DNA of 64,000 bases, from NCBI RefSeq assembly GCF_002127325.2, contig NC_035438.2, positions 146,829,207-146,893,206 on the forward strand, given 5' to 3'. Both the position numbers and the translations under genes were made by a program. Under the pieces are notes generated by a model. It was not told the origin of the DNA and did not search any database. It saw only the letters and a program-made list of their open reading frames with translations. This document shows, in pieces, positions 44,955 to 57,392 of the stretch; the stretch's first letter is position 1; every line of letters begins with the position of its first letter. Source of the DNA: Helianthus annuus. Lineage: Eukaryota > Streptophyta > Magnoliopsida > Asterales > Asteraceae.

Positions 44955-46152
44955 CCAGCCCATTACGCGTAGTACCTGCACTTAACCTTTTTGAAAAATA
45001 CGTCAGTTTACACTAGTAAATACAATTAACTGACTCTTTTGAAAAGTGTTTATAAAATTGATTTAAATGCACCAGGCACAAATATCTTTTATAACTTGGG
45101 ACAATTATTTAAAATAATCTTGTATACAGATTTACATGTTTGTCGTCCATTCAGGACCCGGTTAGAATAGCCAGATTAGGTTAATAGACACACCACAAGT
45201 ATAGGCCCACAAGGGAGTGAGATACCGTTATTACATACGCAACTGTCAGGTGTATGCCTACACCCCGTGCTTAAGCCGTGGCCATTTTAAATGAATGAGC
45301 CGAGGATATCCAGGACATGGTTACTAACCCCCCAAAGTTATTGCATAAGACAGATTAAAACGGGTTATCTCAATGGTTTAATCACTAATCGATTAAATAT
45401 TCAATACCCGACCAAGCGGTATTATTATAATACCGTATCCCAAGCCCGTATAACGGAAAATAAGTTAAAAGTATTTACCTGAGCTAAAATATAATTTTAT
45501 TCTCAGCCGTATATCAAATCAGCAAGTACAGTAGCTTTTACTGGGCTCCTAATCTGGAACGAAGGTTTTAATAACCTATTAGATTCCTAACGGGTCTCAT
45601 TTAAGTTATAACTTAAACCGGTTAGTTTTTAAGAAAGGTATACGGTTCAAAACGCAAGATTAAGCGAAGACCGGATTAGAATGTGATTTAGACCCAACAA
45701 ATATGAAGACTTGTATAATATGGGTAAACTAAACACATTATGGATTTTGAAGTAACGATGATAAGGTTTGACCCGTTTCGGCTAATTTATGCAAACTAGT
45801 TACATAAACCTTACTGAACACGTATGTGCATAACGGGTAGCCAAAAGAGTCATGTACAAGTTCCATAAGTTATTATGCTTAAATTATGTTGTGATATTAG
45901 TAGGATATCTTCCATTATGCCCAAAACGAATTTAAATGTAATTTAAGCCCCGTAGGGGTATTTTGGTTATTTTAAAGTTTATAAAAGTGATTAAATATCA
46001 ATCTGAGGTTCTGGTCTAAAACAATCAGTAAAAATATTTATTCTAACAGGTTATATCAGTAAGATATCTTACATATGTGAAGTTTATCATTTATGGCCAA
46101 ACTATGCACCATAAGGACATTTTGGTCATTTCACATATGCTTTAAGGGTTAA
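44955..46152 (-). other. E0 segment, LTR-like, left of the solo LTR
   Basis: Low-complexity AT-rich sequence with no supported gene. It appears to be one unit with 49450-50994, interrupted by a solo LTR. By position and the TATA box at 50755-50765 it would be the R/U5 side of a minus-strand Ty3-type LTR or adjoining interior. Confidence 0.45.
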
Positions 46153-49100
46153 TGTAAGACCCTAACTCGTAATTGACAAAAAGTCGCAGCGGAAGTTTAA
46201 GCTATAAAATTTCTTTCATTATAAATACCTTAACTTATTTAAAATTTAACTTTAACATAACTCCTTCATATAGATCCATCAATCGACTTATTTATTAAGT
46301 AAAAGCATAGCTTATGTTTACTACATTATATACATCAACGTTCCCGTACAATCTCACTAGTGACTCGGTCCTTGATCTCTAGCCCTTGAAGATCCTTCGT
46401 ATCTCGTACTACCTGCGCTCACCACATAAAATTCATAAACATTAGTACGCATCATAAACATGTAAAATTCATTCACGTTTATTTTTCGTTCCGTTAACTC
46501 TTTACATTCCGGCTTACCATCTGATCATACGACCCGCGGTGAGACTTCTTTGCTATTCCTGCGTTACACTTCATTCACCATGGCACGCCATTAGTAACAT
46601 GACCATTCAAACATGTTAGAGCCATATATATAAGCATATATACAAGATCCTTTCTTTCATGCACAACAAATCCTACTTCATGGATAAGTACCTACACACG
46701 TATGTTCATACACATTTCATACCTACATACATACATGCATACATACTTACTTACATACATACATACAAGCTTTATTCCTTTGTGTACATTCAATCCCATT
46801 TAATACATATGTACATACTTTCATATATGTATAGTCATACATCTATTTACATACACCCGAAAACATACATGCAAACATAAACACATCTACACGTACATGC
46901 TTACATACTTACATATAGTTATATAATGCATATAACGTATTTAGGTAGCCTTCACACAAGTTTAGAGTTGAAGAATGCGAAAAATATGAAAGAAACAGCA
47001 ATTGGCGCAAGAAGAAACCAATCTGGCGCAACCTTGTGCCAGTTCTGGCGCAATACAGAAGACATCAGTCAGGGGCGCAACCTTGTGCCAGGGGGGGCGC
47101 AACCTTGCGCCTGGTTCAGACCTGCAACTTTCAGCATGACGAATTTTTACAGTTTTGGTCATAACTTTCTCATTTCTTGTCCGTTTTACCCGATTCTTTT
47201 TCCTACGTGATCGTAATTTAATCCTCTATCATATGGACTTGAAATCCCACGTTCGGTTTAAGGAAATTCTTAACTTACGCGCTTTCGGCTTAATAATCAT
47301 TTTCAAATTATTCGACCCGTTTATGTTTTCATCAAACCACTCATTTGTTTTAACCCAAAACATACATGAACATTATAACCATAATACTTTTATTTTATCC
47401 AGAGTTTCGTACTTGGGGTTTACGCACCCGATACCCGGTATTCATTAAACTCATTCATTCCATTTAAATCTACGAATCAAACTTTGTTACTAAAACCTCC
47501 ACTTTCGCAAATGTATATCTATTAAACCAAACTCACATCTGAGTCTTTTGACTATTAAACCACATCTCCGATTCCCGGATTGCGTACTTATGTGCAATTC
47601 TACTCATTAACCGGTTATACTACCATAGCCATTTCTTATACAACATTTCGATATAATCATAAGACCTCATTTTGACCCGTTTGGTCTACTTAGAAAAATT
47701 CACCGATTTCATTCAACTAAATCCATATTTGACATTATACATCATGTTTAATTAATTAAAACGCTACATTACTTGAACAAACTAAGAAGTGATTACGGAA
47801 TCACTTACCTCGTGCATCCGGGTTCGTATCCGATTCCTTGTCTCCTCTTGACCCGTTAGCCTTTCATGCTTGAGTCCGTCTTGACATGATTCCTATACTT
47901 TCATGTCACCAAATCACATTTTCGTTAGCATACATCATTGTACATGTTAACGATCATATCAACCGCATATTTCACATTTGACTTCCTTTAGTCATAACTA
48001 ACAAGCATAAGACATATAATCAATTTCATATCCTTTCAAACTAATGTAATTCATCATGTCATCACAAATAACGCGTATTAACATAACATGTACCATGCGA
48101 CTTCCTATGATCCTACCTTTAAGACAACAAATCAAATCATGCTTCTTATGCGTAGACGCGTAGTTGACTGTCAGAAGTCAGCGGTTTAACATATAACTTA
48201 TGACATAACCTCATATATCCGTATTATTATTTTAGGCTATACAAGCATCACTATATATATATATATATATAACAATCATGATGAAATATGCTTACATCCA
48301 CACGATCACCTAACTACATACACATACGCATTCATATACACATACTTTCACATGTTAATGCTTTCATTATCTCACATTTGACCACCACATACAAGGTGAG
48401 CCTATTTAAACGAAGTCATAACATCATTACTAGCAAGTTCACATGTTTTGTATTTAGTGTACATCAAATCCTACATTACCAATAAGAAATTGGTCCAATA
48501 CATGATGTGCATCCTCATCGTTCAAGCATATGGTACAAGCTTCTAATGCACATTTCCACCCAAATGATATCATCAACAACACCTTCTCATGAATTCCTTC
48601 TACTACGCGTCTCTTATATTCAACTATCATTAATTATATCATTACCATACTCAACACATATTCATTCATTAGTTAGCATGAAATTTCCCACACTATCCTA
48701 CACTAGGCATTTCATCAAACACATGGTGTGCGTACACCGTTTGATGCACAATGTACAACTAAATCATGCTTTCATTCCTATTTCTTATCTTCCTTCATCA
48801 TCACCACTAAGAATTACATTAATTTCATACCATCCTTCAATCTAACCTATATTTATGCATCACACACTAACTAGTTCATAATATTTAAACAAATTTCACA
48901 ACTATAAGATCATCACATAACATCATACTACTTGAACAAGTGGGTTTTGATTCAAACCATGAAATTACTCAAAATCACACATAACACAAGTTCTATTTGG
49001 TGATTCTAATTCACAATCTTGCTTAATTTCATATCAATTTACGAATTGATCATAACCCATTTTATTCAAGACCTCCAAATCATAAAATTTAACTTACTTG

Positions 49101-49444
49101 ATGTTAGAACTGCTTAAGGGATCATCATCCTTGGTTCATGCATTCGATTTCGTGTCTGATTTCATCATCAATTCTTGAATTTCTTGTGAAGAGTTGAAGG
49201 AGTAGGGTTTCCCCTTCCTGCCCTCTGGTTCGCGACCCACACACCCACAAAACACTGGGTTTTTAATTTTTATCATACTTAATAACATATTTTACATGTT
49301 CTACCCCTCAAAGTTGCTTAGGTTGTCATTCTTGCATATTTTCTAACCCTTTTTTTAAACTTCCTTTATTTATTTACCACTTAACTACTCATTTGAAGCA
49401 TTTAAGCATTAAGATAAACATTTATGAAATTTTGGGGTGTTACA
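46153..49444 (-). mobile_element. solo LTR of a Ty3-type element (3292 bp)
   Basis: Plus strand TGTAAGACCC at 46153 to GGGGTGTTACA at 49444, flanked by TSD GTTAA (46148-46152 and 49445-49449). Minus strand starts TGTAACACCCC and ends GGGTCTTACA, the same termini as E5. It contains an ACATAC-rich stretch (about 46680-46910), a GC-rich palindrome cluster (47011-47113) and a TA run (48253-48270). There is no primer site, PPT or coding domain. Confidence 0.85.
47011..47113 (-). repeat. GGCGCAACCTTGTGCC palindrome cluster
   Basis: Four closely spaced copies of GGCGCAA, three followed by CCTTGTGCC or CCTTGCGCC to form an imperfect palindrome. The flanking LTR is AT-rich. Confidence 0.8.
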
Positions 49445-49449
49445 GTTAA

Positions 49450-50994
49450 ATTTGAAAATCTGAGTTCAAGACTTATACCTACTGTTAAAGTATATAAATT
49501 TATTTATAACATCAGTAGGCAACAAGTCTTTGGTGCTAAATATGGTTTTAAACCATACTATGCACCTAAATCGCATAAAAGTCGGTATTTGACGATGTTC
49601 GGGTTGTTTAAGGAGATCTAAGATTTTGATCAGTCTCAACAGTTTAAAATGTCTTATTTACTGTATAAAGTCAGTAGAAAAAGTTTTGGTATCAAAATGA
49701 TATGTAAAACTCATTTTATTAACAAAAAGGGCATTATCGTCATATACTGAATTTATGCTAGAACTCTATGCTATGGTCAGTATAAAATATGAAAAAAATT
49801 CCAAAAATCCCTAAATATTATATTACATCAGTGGGTAGAAAGTTTGATGCCAAAAATTGGGTTTAAATATGATTTATGCCAAAAATGCTATTTAATTAAC
49901 AAAAAGCTTTCATTTTATGATATCGCGCATAACTTTCATTTTAGACCAGAAACGGTTGTTAAATTTTTAAGACATACTTATATATCAGAAATAAAGGTTT
50001 TTGTCCTTTCACATTTTAAAAAATCTCGTTTTAATGATAAAAGGGCATATTTTAATGATAAAAGGGCATAATGGTCCATTTTAAGCATTTAACGGAAACA
50101 TGCATATGAATCAGATTTCTATGGAACCAAATGGTATAATCTCATAGGGTTATACTAACATGTAATGTGGTCCCAAAGGAACCCTAAGGCATAACTAAAC
50201 TAAGCTAAATCGGGTCAGAACTGAAAGTCAAATCAAAAGTCTACTTTTTCGACTTTCGGTTGCGAACCGAGCCTAAACTCAGAATTGTCAGGTTGAACAT
50301 GCGTAAACATGTTCTTATGTTATTTACCAAGCTATTTTAGTGTTAAAATATGTTCCATAACCTCTGTATTATCAGTTATGAAGTATTTTGTAAAAACTGA
50401 CCCGTTTGACTTTTTGTTCATAACTTTGACCCGACAATTTACTGAGATAACGTGATAATTAGAAGGTGCCCTTTTAAGGGTTTATTACCTACATAATTAC
50501 CAACACATAGCCACTTTCAGTTCTAATAATGGCTGGATTGTTAGTGATTAATCACCAAGTCAAAGCTTAATTACGATATCTTTGACTTTCGGTCATTAAG
50601 CTAATAAAACGTTAACTATAGAAGCTAAGAACGCTTACAAGAGTCCTCAGCACGAAAATTGAACTTGGGAAACCTTCCTTGAACACCAGGAGGCTCCAGA
50701 GAAGTGTTTGAGTGTAAATTTTTGAAGTGTGCATGAACACAAGAACAAACAAGGCCCTTATATAGGAAATAGCTTTAGGATCATTGCAGCTGTATTAAGG
50801 ACTCACCAGATGTTTACAGGTGTTACCATGTCAGTAAAAACCGTTTACAAGTCCCTGGTATTACTCAGAACTCATGCAATGGTGGTGTAAGGGCTGCAAC
50901 ATGTAGCTGTCCAGAAAAATGTCGCTGGCACCTTCTACGCGGCACGCGAAGGAATTGATAATGGCCTACGCGGCCCGCGACAATTGTCACACCC
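49450..50994 (-). other. E0 segment, LTR-like, right of the solo LTR
   Basis: Continues 44955-46152. The minus-strand promoter-like CTATATAAGGG is at 50755-50765, with a CG-rich CGCGGCACGCG / CGCGGCCCGCG pair upstream of it (50938-50990). A 20-bp unit TTTTAATGATAAAAGGGCAT is tandemly repeated at about 50030-50070. It is cut on the right by E7. Confidence 0.5.
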
Positions 50995-51344
50995 CAACCA
51001 ATGGCGGAAACATTGGATGAGACGAAGTGTGAAGATTGCTAGAGACATCATAACGCTATTTGTGACAATATTTAAATAATCCCCATTTCATTTCATAGCT
51101 TCAAATAGTCAACATTACATAAACTCAAATAACAACAAGTTCCAAAAGTAATACATAACAACATAAGCAAAATTGATACAACATATTAAACCTAAACGTC
51201 TATATGTGTATCTAGGCATCAACGCTACTTCTTTTCATAGCATCGTCATCATCAACCTGTAACATGTTTAAAAATACAATTCAATGCAAAAGCAAAGGCG
51301 AGTATACAAGTTTGGTACGTACATAGCAAAAGATAAGTTTTAAA
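50995..51344 (-). repeat. E7 3' LTR, distal segment
   Basis: From the LTR end TGTCACACCCC (plus-strand reading) to the TTAAA TSD (51340-51344) of E6. Confidence 0.75.
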
Positions 51345-51940
51345 TGTTAGTGTAGTCATCTGTCATCTGTCGTCTTCGTCTTATGTCGAGTCTTGAGCTC
51401 GCGTTGCAGATCTGATCAAACATAATGTCATCTTATACAATGATGACATCATAGAAATGACATCATCATTGCATCACATCACAAAATGTCAAAGTTATAT
51501 ACGGATCAGAATGCATGAAGGTTTCACATGAAGACAAAAGAGAATTTGGTCCAATCATATGCTTTCGTTTGAGGTCCAATCATTTGAAGTCAACCATTTG
51601 AAGTATATGCAAATTGATGTTCATCGTTTGAAATGTTGTAACCGTTTGAAATTGTTAGCTGTTTGAAGGCTTTCGTTTGAGATTAGGTGTGACCGTTTGA
51701 GCATGTTCAAACGGTCAGGTTCTAGTATAAATAGCCTTCAAACGAGTTCAATTGTAACGATAGGGTCTATTGATACCGAAGTGCTGCCGGTATTTCCTCT
51801 CACTATAAACACTGTCATTTTAATAGAAAAGAGGATTAAAGTGATTTTCTAGCTGTTTTCTAGTGCGTTTCTTAGTTTCCGCCTCTGAAACGTACGAGAG
51901 CTCTTCCGAACGACTCATTCAGGTCGAAATCGATCCTACA
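51345..51940 (+). repeat. E6 5' LTR (596 bp)
   Basis: TGTTAGTGTAGTC to GATCCTACA; TATAAATAG at 51726-51734. U3 holds many CGTTTGAA motifs (51550-51720). A segment TACCGAAGTGCTGCCGGTAT is shared with the E2 LTR. Confidence 0.92.
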
Positions 51941-51942
51941 AG

Positions 51943-51954
51943 TGGTATCAGAGC
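51943..51954 (+). promoter_or_regulatory. E6 primer-binding site (Met tRNA)
   Basis: TGGTATCAGAGC two bases after the LTR. Confidence 0.9.
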
Positions 51955-53157
51955 TCAGGACGAGGAGTTCTTGCCATATTCAGCTTGGAAATCTGTTTTT
52001 CTACACCTTCTGTTCAAAACCGATACTTTTTACGGTTAAAATTGGCCCAACACTTCAGACTGTGTTCGAAATTGACAACTAACAAAGCCTTAAAAGTTTA
52101 AGACTGAGATTCGTACTAAAACGGATAAAAATTGCCTGTCCGTTTGAAATTGTTCGTGAATTGCTGACGTCATAAGACCTTCCGTTTGAGAACAGTTCCT
52201 ATCGTTTGAAACAGTTCAATCGGTTGAAGTATCGTTTGAAACTGCTGTCCGATCGTTTGAAAGATACCCTCCGTTTAAACCGTCGTTTAAAAAAATATAC
52301 AGTTTGAAAATTATCGTTTGAAACATATAGTTCCATTTGAATCTGCCACTTGAAAATAAAAATCATTTGAACGTGCATTGAATGTGAGAACCAAGTAATG
52401 GCGGTGTTAGATTTGTAAGATCAGTGTTGCATGTGAATGATATTAACGGCCCAATCACTATCAACCGATTCACGTATACATCGGCAGCCCATGTGCATGT
52501 TTTGCTTAATTCATTTTAGTTGACCAATGCATAGTTAAGGTCCAATAATGAATAAAGGAGTGTCAGCCACTTTCATAGCGATATATTAAAAGTTGTCGTT
52601 ACATGTGACTAGTCTCAGTTCAATTGTTTATATATCAGAGTTGTTGGCCATAATTGAACTTGTAAGGGTTGTTGTTTGTCCACATTATAAACAAGCGGCC
52701 CAATAAGTTGATGATTTGGTGGATGTTTGGTCAAATGATATAATTGTATTATTAAAGGTTGTAAGTTTGGTCAAAGCAGATCTAAGAAAATTACGGCCCC
52801 ATCAAAGAGTTTCATAAAAATTGGCTTAATCAGATTTGAACTTTGGGCTTTAAGAGTTATCGGATAGAGTGTTGGAGCCCAAGTGAAATTCATTGTTTGC
52901 GACACATTGAAAGCCCAAGTTGACGGCCCAATTTACTTCATTTAGTGTCAAATATTTCATACAAAGGTCAAGTTCATGAGAGTTTCGATTGTCAGGTCCA
53001 TTTCACCGGCCCATGTGACTTGGATTAGTGTCAGATACACAAAGTTGGTTTCGGCTCATTTACTCAGTTTGCAAAATTTGGAGTTTTGTCAGTCTGCGAG
53101 TCTTCGACACGAGTCCTAGATCGATTCAATCGTCACATTTTTTTTCTGTCCGTTTAA
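51955..53157 (+). repeat. E6 leader: CGTTTGAA array followed by GGCCCAAT array
   Basis: CCGTTTGAAA-type motifs recur about ten times at 52140-52375, continuing the motif of the LTR. GGCCCAAT / GGCCCATG / GGTCCAAT recur at 52450-53020. A block of about 85 bp before gag (GAGAGTTTC..GTCAGATACA) is close to E2 11085-11165. Confidence 0.75.
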
Positions 53158-53183
53158 AGTGATTGTTTGATTGTTGGTTTCAG
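53158..53183 (+). promoter_or_regulatory. E6 putative splice acceptor upstream of gag
   Basis: GTGAT, T-rich tract and GGTTTCAG ending at 53183; homologous to E2 and E4. It lies 85 nt before the ATG at 53268. Confidence 0.45.
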
Positions 53184-53267
53184 GTAATTCAGGTGATCCA
53201 GTTGATTCGAGGTGATCTGTGTATTAGCTAGTTTAAAGAACTGTTTTGTGATTTCTTGAAAAGAAAC

Positions 53268-56200
53268 ATGGATACCGAGTTCTACAACGCATTTGCAACA
53301 TCGTCTAGTCCAGATGCGATTGCTCAGGCCATGAATTTAGAGAACGAGACGGGAACCACCCAGAAACCCCCGAGATTGATGAGTATCGAAGAATATTATG
53401 GGTGGAAAGATCGATTCGAGAACTGGGTTCAGGCAAATCATCTTAGATCATGGGAGTGTATATTGAAGAAGTATGTGTTGCCTCGAACAGAATTGCAAGT
53501 TATCAAACAGTTATCCGAATTCACGGATCAGGAACGGGTGATGTACAAAGCCGAGAAGATGATGATCAGTTTGTTGCAGCAAGCGATCAAAGAAGATATA
53601 TTCATTCTGCTACAGCACGACAAAACTGCAAAGTCGATATGGGATGCTCTTAAAGTTAAATTTGAGGAAGCGAGAACATGATAAAGAGCAAGAAAGCATT
53701 GCTTAAGAAAGAGTTTAATCTGTTCAGCAGCTTACCGGGAGAGGATACAAAGAAGCTGATTGAGAGATACTGTCACTTAGTGCGATCATTGTCGATGTTG
53801 GGTGTTGATAAAGATCGTGAAGAGTGGGTGGATAAGCTGGCTGATGCGTTACCTCAGAAGGAGTGGGGAACGTATTTGATGATATTGAAGAATACGGGTG
53901 TTTATGACGGGCTGACAATTTCACAGTTTATTGAGAAAATCGAGAGTCAGGATCTGGAACAGCAAAAGATCGCGAGGATGAATAGTCCGAGTGGTCAATA
54001 GGATGTAAAGATGTATTACAGGGGTAGTATTCCAGTTACTGAGTCTGAGAGAAGTCCGAAAATCCAAACTGCATTCAGTGCTGGAGATTCATCAGATAAA
54101 GCTGATCAGGGTTCAAACAAGAGTAGCAGTGGGTTTTCATCATTTCCTAGTGTCAATCCTAAAGAGACAAATACAAGTGTTCAGTCTCAGGGTACAAAGA
54201 CTGGAAATGGATACGTGATTCAATGCAACATAGCTCTCAACCTTCCAGAAGGTCAAAGTTTTTCAGAAGACACTGCGAAAGATCACATGGCACTTCTTGG
54301 TTCTGTGTTGTTATCCTATGAAGGGCTTGTTGCTGGTCGGATCGGAAATCCTATGCTTACAAAGGAGGATTACGATCAGATAGACGCTGAAGAAATGGAA
54401 CTCATGGATATTAAATGGTGTCTTGCAAGTGTTCTTCGACGTGCTGAGAAGTTCAAAACCATTACCGGGAGAAATGACTTTCTTGATGCTCATGTATCTA
54501 CTTTAGGTTTTGATAAATCTAAAGTTACTTGTTTTCGATGCAGGGAGAAAGGCCATTTCAAACGGGAGTGCAAGGGTAGAGAAGCTAGCGGTGCTCAGAA
54601 TCCATTCGGTAAAGACGACTACTACCGGAAAGCTATCTATCAGCAAGTTGGTCAATCTCAAGAACCACAGACGGCTCATGGTAGGAAGATTGAGGATTCA
54701 AAGAGAGCATGTGTAGTAGACTTTAGCTGGGACAAATACATATCTCCTGACAGCAAAGTCTGTATAGTTGATCAAGATGATGAGAGACTACCTGAAGGCT
54801 TCAGCTGGGATATGTTCGTTGATGAAAAAGGAGAGTTTAAAGCATTCATTGCCAAGATTGTTAGAGAGCCAGATTTGTTTGCTACTTGGATGAAATCTAT
54901 TGGGGTGAATGTAGCTAGTGAGGATGAAAAATCTGTTACATCTGATGAAAATTCAGAAAGTACTGATGAACTTTCAGAAAGATCTGGAGATATTTTAGAA
55001 GGTTCAGATGAAAGTTTACAAAGTTCATGTGAGAGTGTAAAGAATGAAGTTATTTCAGAAAAGGCAGTTGTCTTTGATAAAACACCGTCTGATTCTGGTG
55101 TATCAGATGCTGATTCTGAAAAATCGGTTCAATTTGATCAATCACACAGTAGCAGTGATGATGAGGAGGGGAAACATATAAATGTTGCTAAAACTCATCT
55201 TTCTCCTGAAAGATTTCATTTCTTTTTTGCAGATCGCATAGAAAAACTGAAGGAGAAAAGAGCTGCTAAAGAACAACAAAAGAAATCTGATGGTGATGTT
55301 CAAAATGTTGAAAGCGCTGCTGAGAAGATTACCGAAGTTGAGAAAGATGAAGAAAAGGTGAATGAAGCTGAAAAGGTGATTGAAGTTGTGAAAACAATCG
55401 AGGTTGAGAAGATTGTAGAAGTCGTCAAGCCTTGCGAGAAGTGTTTGGAAGCTTGCAAGGAATGTGTAGCAAAAGACGATATTATAGCTGATTACGAGAA
55501 GAAGAAGGAGCAGTTACTGTTCAACCTCAATTATGTGAAAGAATCGTACGATGTCTTGAACAAAACAGTAACTGGTCTCCAAAAGACAAACTCAGAAAGA
55601 GAACAAGCACTGACGATGATGAATGCGGTCATGATGTCAAAGCAAAAGGCGATAAACTTCTACATCGAAGAGAGTGCTAAGTGGAAGCAAGAGTTGGAGA
55701 CCGAGAAGATCGAAAATGAGAGGATTAGACGTTTATTGTTTAGCTATTCTAGTTCTGATTATCTCATTGATCGTATTTACCCAACTGTTGCAGGAATGGA
55801 AGCTTTTCAAGACGAGAAGCAAAAGAAGAAGAAAGATTGTGGTAAGAAATCGACTGTTAGCTATAACAAGTGTCCGCCTCCAATTTGGGATGGGTATTCT
55901 CCTAGGAAACCAAACGAGGAGCAACTTGAGAAAGCAGTCAATATAAAGCTAAAAACCGACACAGCTGACGTTTTACCAGATAACATTGATGTCATGTTTA
56001 CCTCGTCCGATACCGATCATGAGTCTGGGTTAATTAAAAGGGTGGTCGATCAGGTGTTGGATACTGATGAGGAATCCGAGTCAAAATCTGAGTCTGAAGG
56101 GTCAAATTCGTCAGTCAACAGTCAAAATTCGTCGGTTAAACGGTCTTACAGTATAGAATTTTTGTTATCAAAAGCAAATTTGGATGATGAAACATTTGAA

Positions 56201-57223
56201 GTTGCATACACTTTAAATGATTCGGACAAATTATACTATGACAAAGAATTTCCAATAAGAAGTGTTCATTTTGACATGATCAAAAAGGTTTTCAAAATGA
56301 CAGAAATCAATATTTCTGAAATAAAAGATTTAAATCTTACTGAAAAACCTAAAAAGTACACTTCAAGAGTTCAACAACGTCTAAACAAGAAAAAGGGTTA
56401 CAATTCTGGTTCTGGTTTTCAAAAGAAACCTAACCAAAATCGTAGCTACAAAAAGAAAGGATTAGGCTTTGTTCCACTAGAAAATTATAAAAATGATAAA
56501 AATTCTAAAACAAAAACAGAATTTGTGTCAGGTGGAAGCTCGGAAGATGAACAGAAGAAACCATTCTGGAGACAGTCAAATCAAGAGTTTCTTGCTGAAA
56601 GAAAGAAGAATGGAACTGAAGTGTTTTATCAAAGAGAGACTCGAATCTGTTACAAGTGCAATGAAGCTGGTCACATTGCATGGAACTGTTCGACAAATGC
56701 AAAAACAAAACAGGGAGTTTCTCAGAAATTAAAAGACAAAGTCGTTGATGTTGAACCACCAACCAATAGACTTAAAATTTTTGAAAATTCAAAATATGAT
56801 GTTGGTGAGTGTTCGAAGAAGAATTTTTACAAAAAGAAAGAAAAAGACAACCAAATGTGGGTTGCTAAAAAGGTTGATGTGAATGTCGGCGATAAATCTG
56901 GTTCCACAAAGCCAGAAGAGCCACAGGTTGAGGAGAAAATTTCAGTGAATGATGATGAATTTCCATCACTGAAATTTGAAGAAGTTAAAAAGAAAATTGG
57001 AAAAGTTGATATTTCAAAACAGTTTTACACTGAGAAAAAAGAATTTGATGTCGAGAAAACATTTAATGGAAGTGTAAAGAAAATTTTTGGAAAAATGTTG
57101 AATGGGAAAGCGAAGGGGGTTAAAGACTTTTACGCAACTAAAAAGGCAACATACAACCCCACTGCGCAAGAGTTGAAATCCATCAAGTCTGAAAAGACTT
57201 GGATGGAAGTCTGCTTCCCATGA
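53268..57223 (+). pseudogene. gag: E6 oversized Gag-like frame (one frameshift, one stop)
   Basis: Start ATG 53268 (MDTEFYNAFATSSSP, matching the E2 start). UBN2 copia-type Gag domain at about residues 30-230, knuckle CFRCREKGHFKREC (54534-54575), acidic Ser/Asp/Glu-rich linker, long coiled coil (about 55250-55730) that includes a Cys-rich CEKCLEACKEC, a conserved LDDETFEVAYTLNDSDKLY block, basic tract, knuckle CYKCNEAGHIAWNC, and tail ending WMEVCFP. Breaks: a one-base loss near 53668 and TAG 53999-54001; the remaining 1070 codons from 54011 are open. No pol domain. Its role by family is RNA binding and particle formation; at about 1.3 kilocodons it is much larger than usual Gag. Confidence 0.9.
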
Positions 57224-57238
57224 TAGTCTTAGGACTAC

Positions 57239-57278
57239 GCCGGAGATCCCAAGTTTATATCGTGGATCAGGAATCGGC
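57239..57278 (+). ncRNA. SL-A hairpin, E6 first copy, 15 nt after the Gag stop
   Basis: GCCG 57239-57242 with CGGC 57275-57278; GATCC 57245-57249 with GGATC 57264-57268. The second inner pair is A-T, a third pair type at this position. Confidence 0.75.
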
Positions 57279-57351
57279 ATCATTCTAGTGTTTGAAAAGT
57301 TTGTTTGAAAGATGTTGAATAGTGTTTGAATTTTACAGGTTGAAGGACTAC

Positions 57352-57392
57352 GCCGGAGCTTCCAGGTTGGTAATTGAGAAGCAGGAATCGGC
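57352..57392 (+). ncRNA. SL-A hairpin, E6 second copy
   Basis: GCCG 57352-57355 with CGGC 57389-57392; GCTTC 57358-57362 with GAAGC 57378-57382. The fourth inner pair is T-A here and C-G in the other copies. Confidence 0.75.

Noticed and set aside
46659..46880. Frame with Tyr/His-rich protein
   Set aside because: Translation of an ACATAC-type low-complexity tract.
46153..49444. Possible complete small non-autonomous element instead of a solo LTR
   Set aside because: No internal pair of direct repeats, primer site or PPT; the whole unit has single LTR termini and one TSD pair.
50030..50070. Short tandem duplication as an insertion footprint
   Set aside because: A simple 20-bp duplication with no element between copies; more likely replication slippage.
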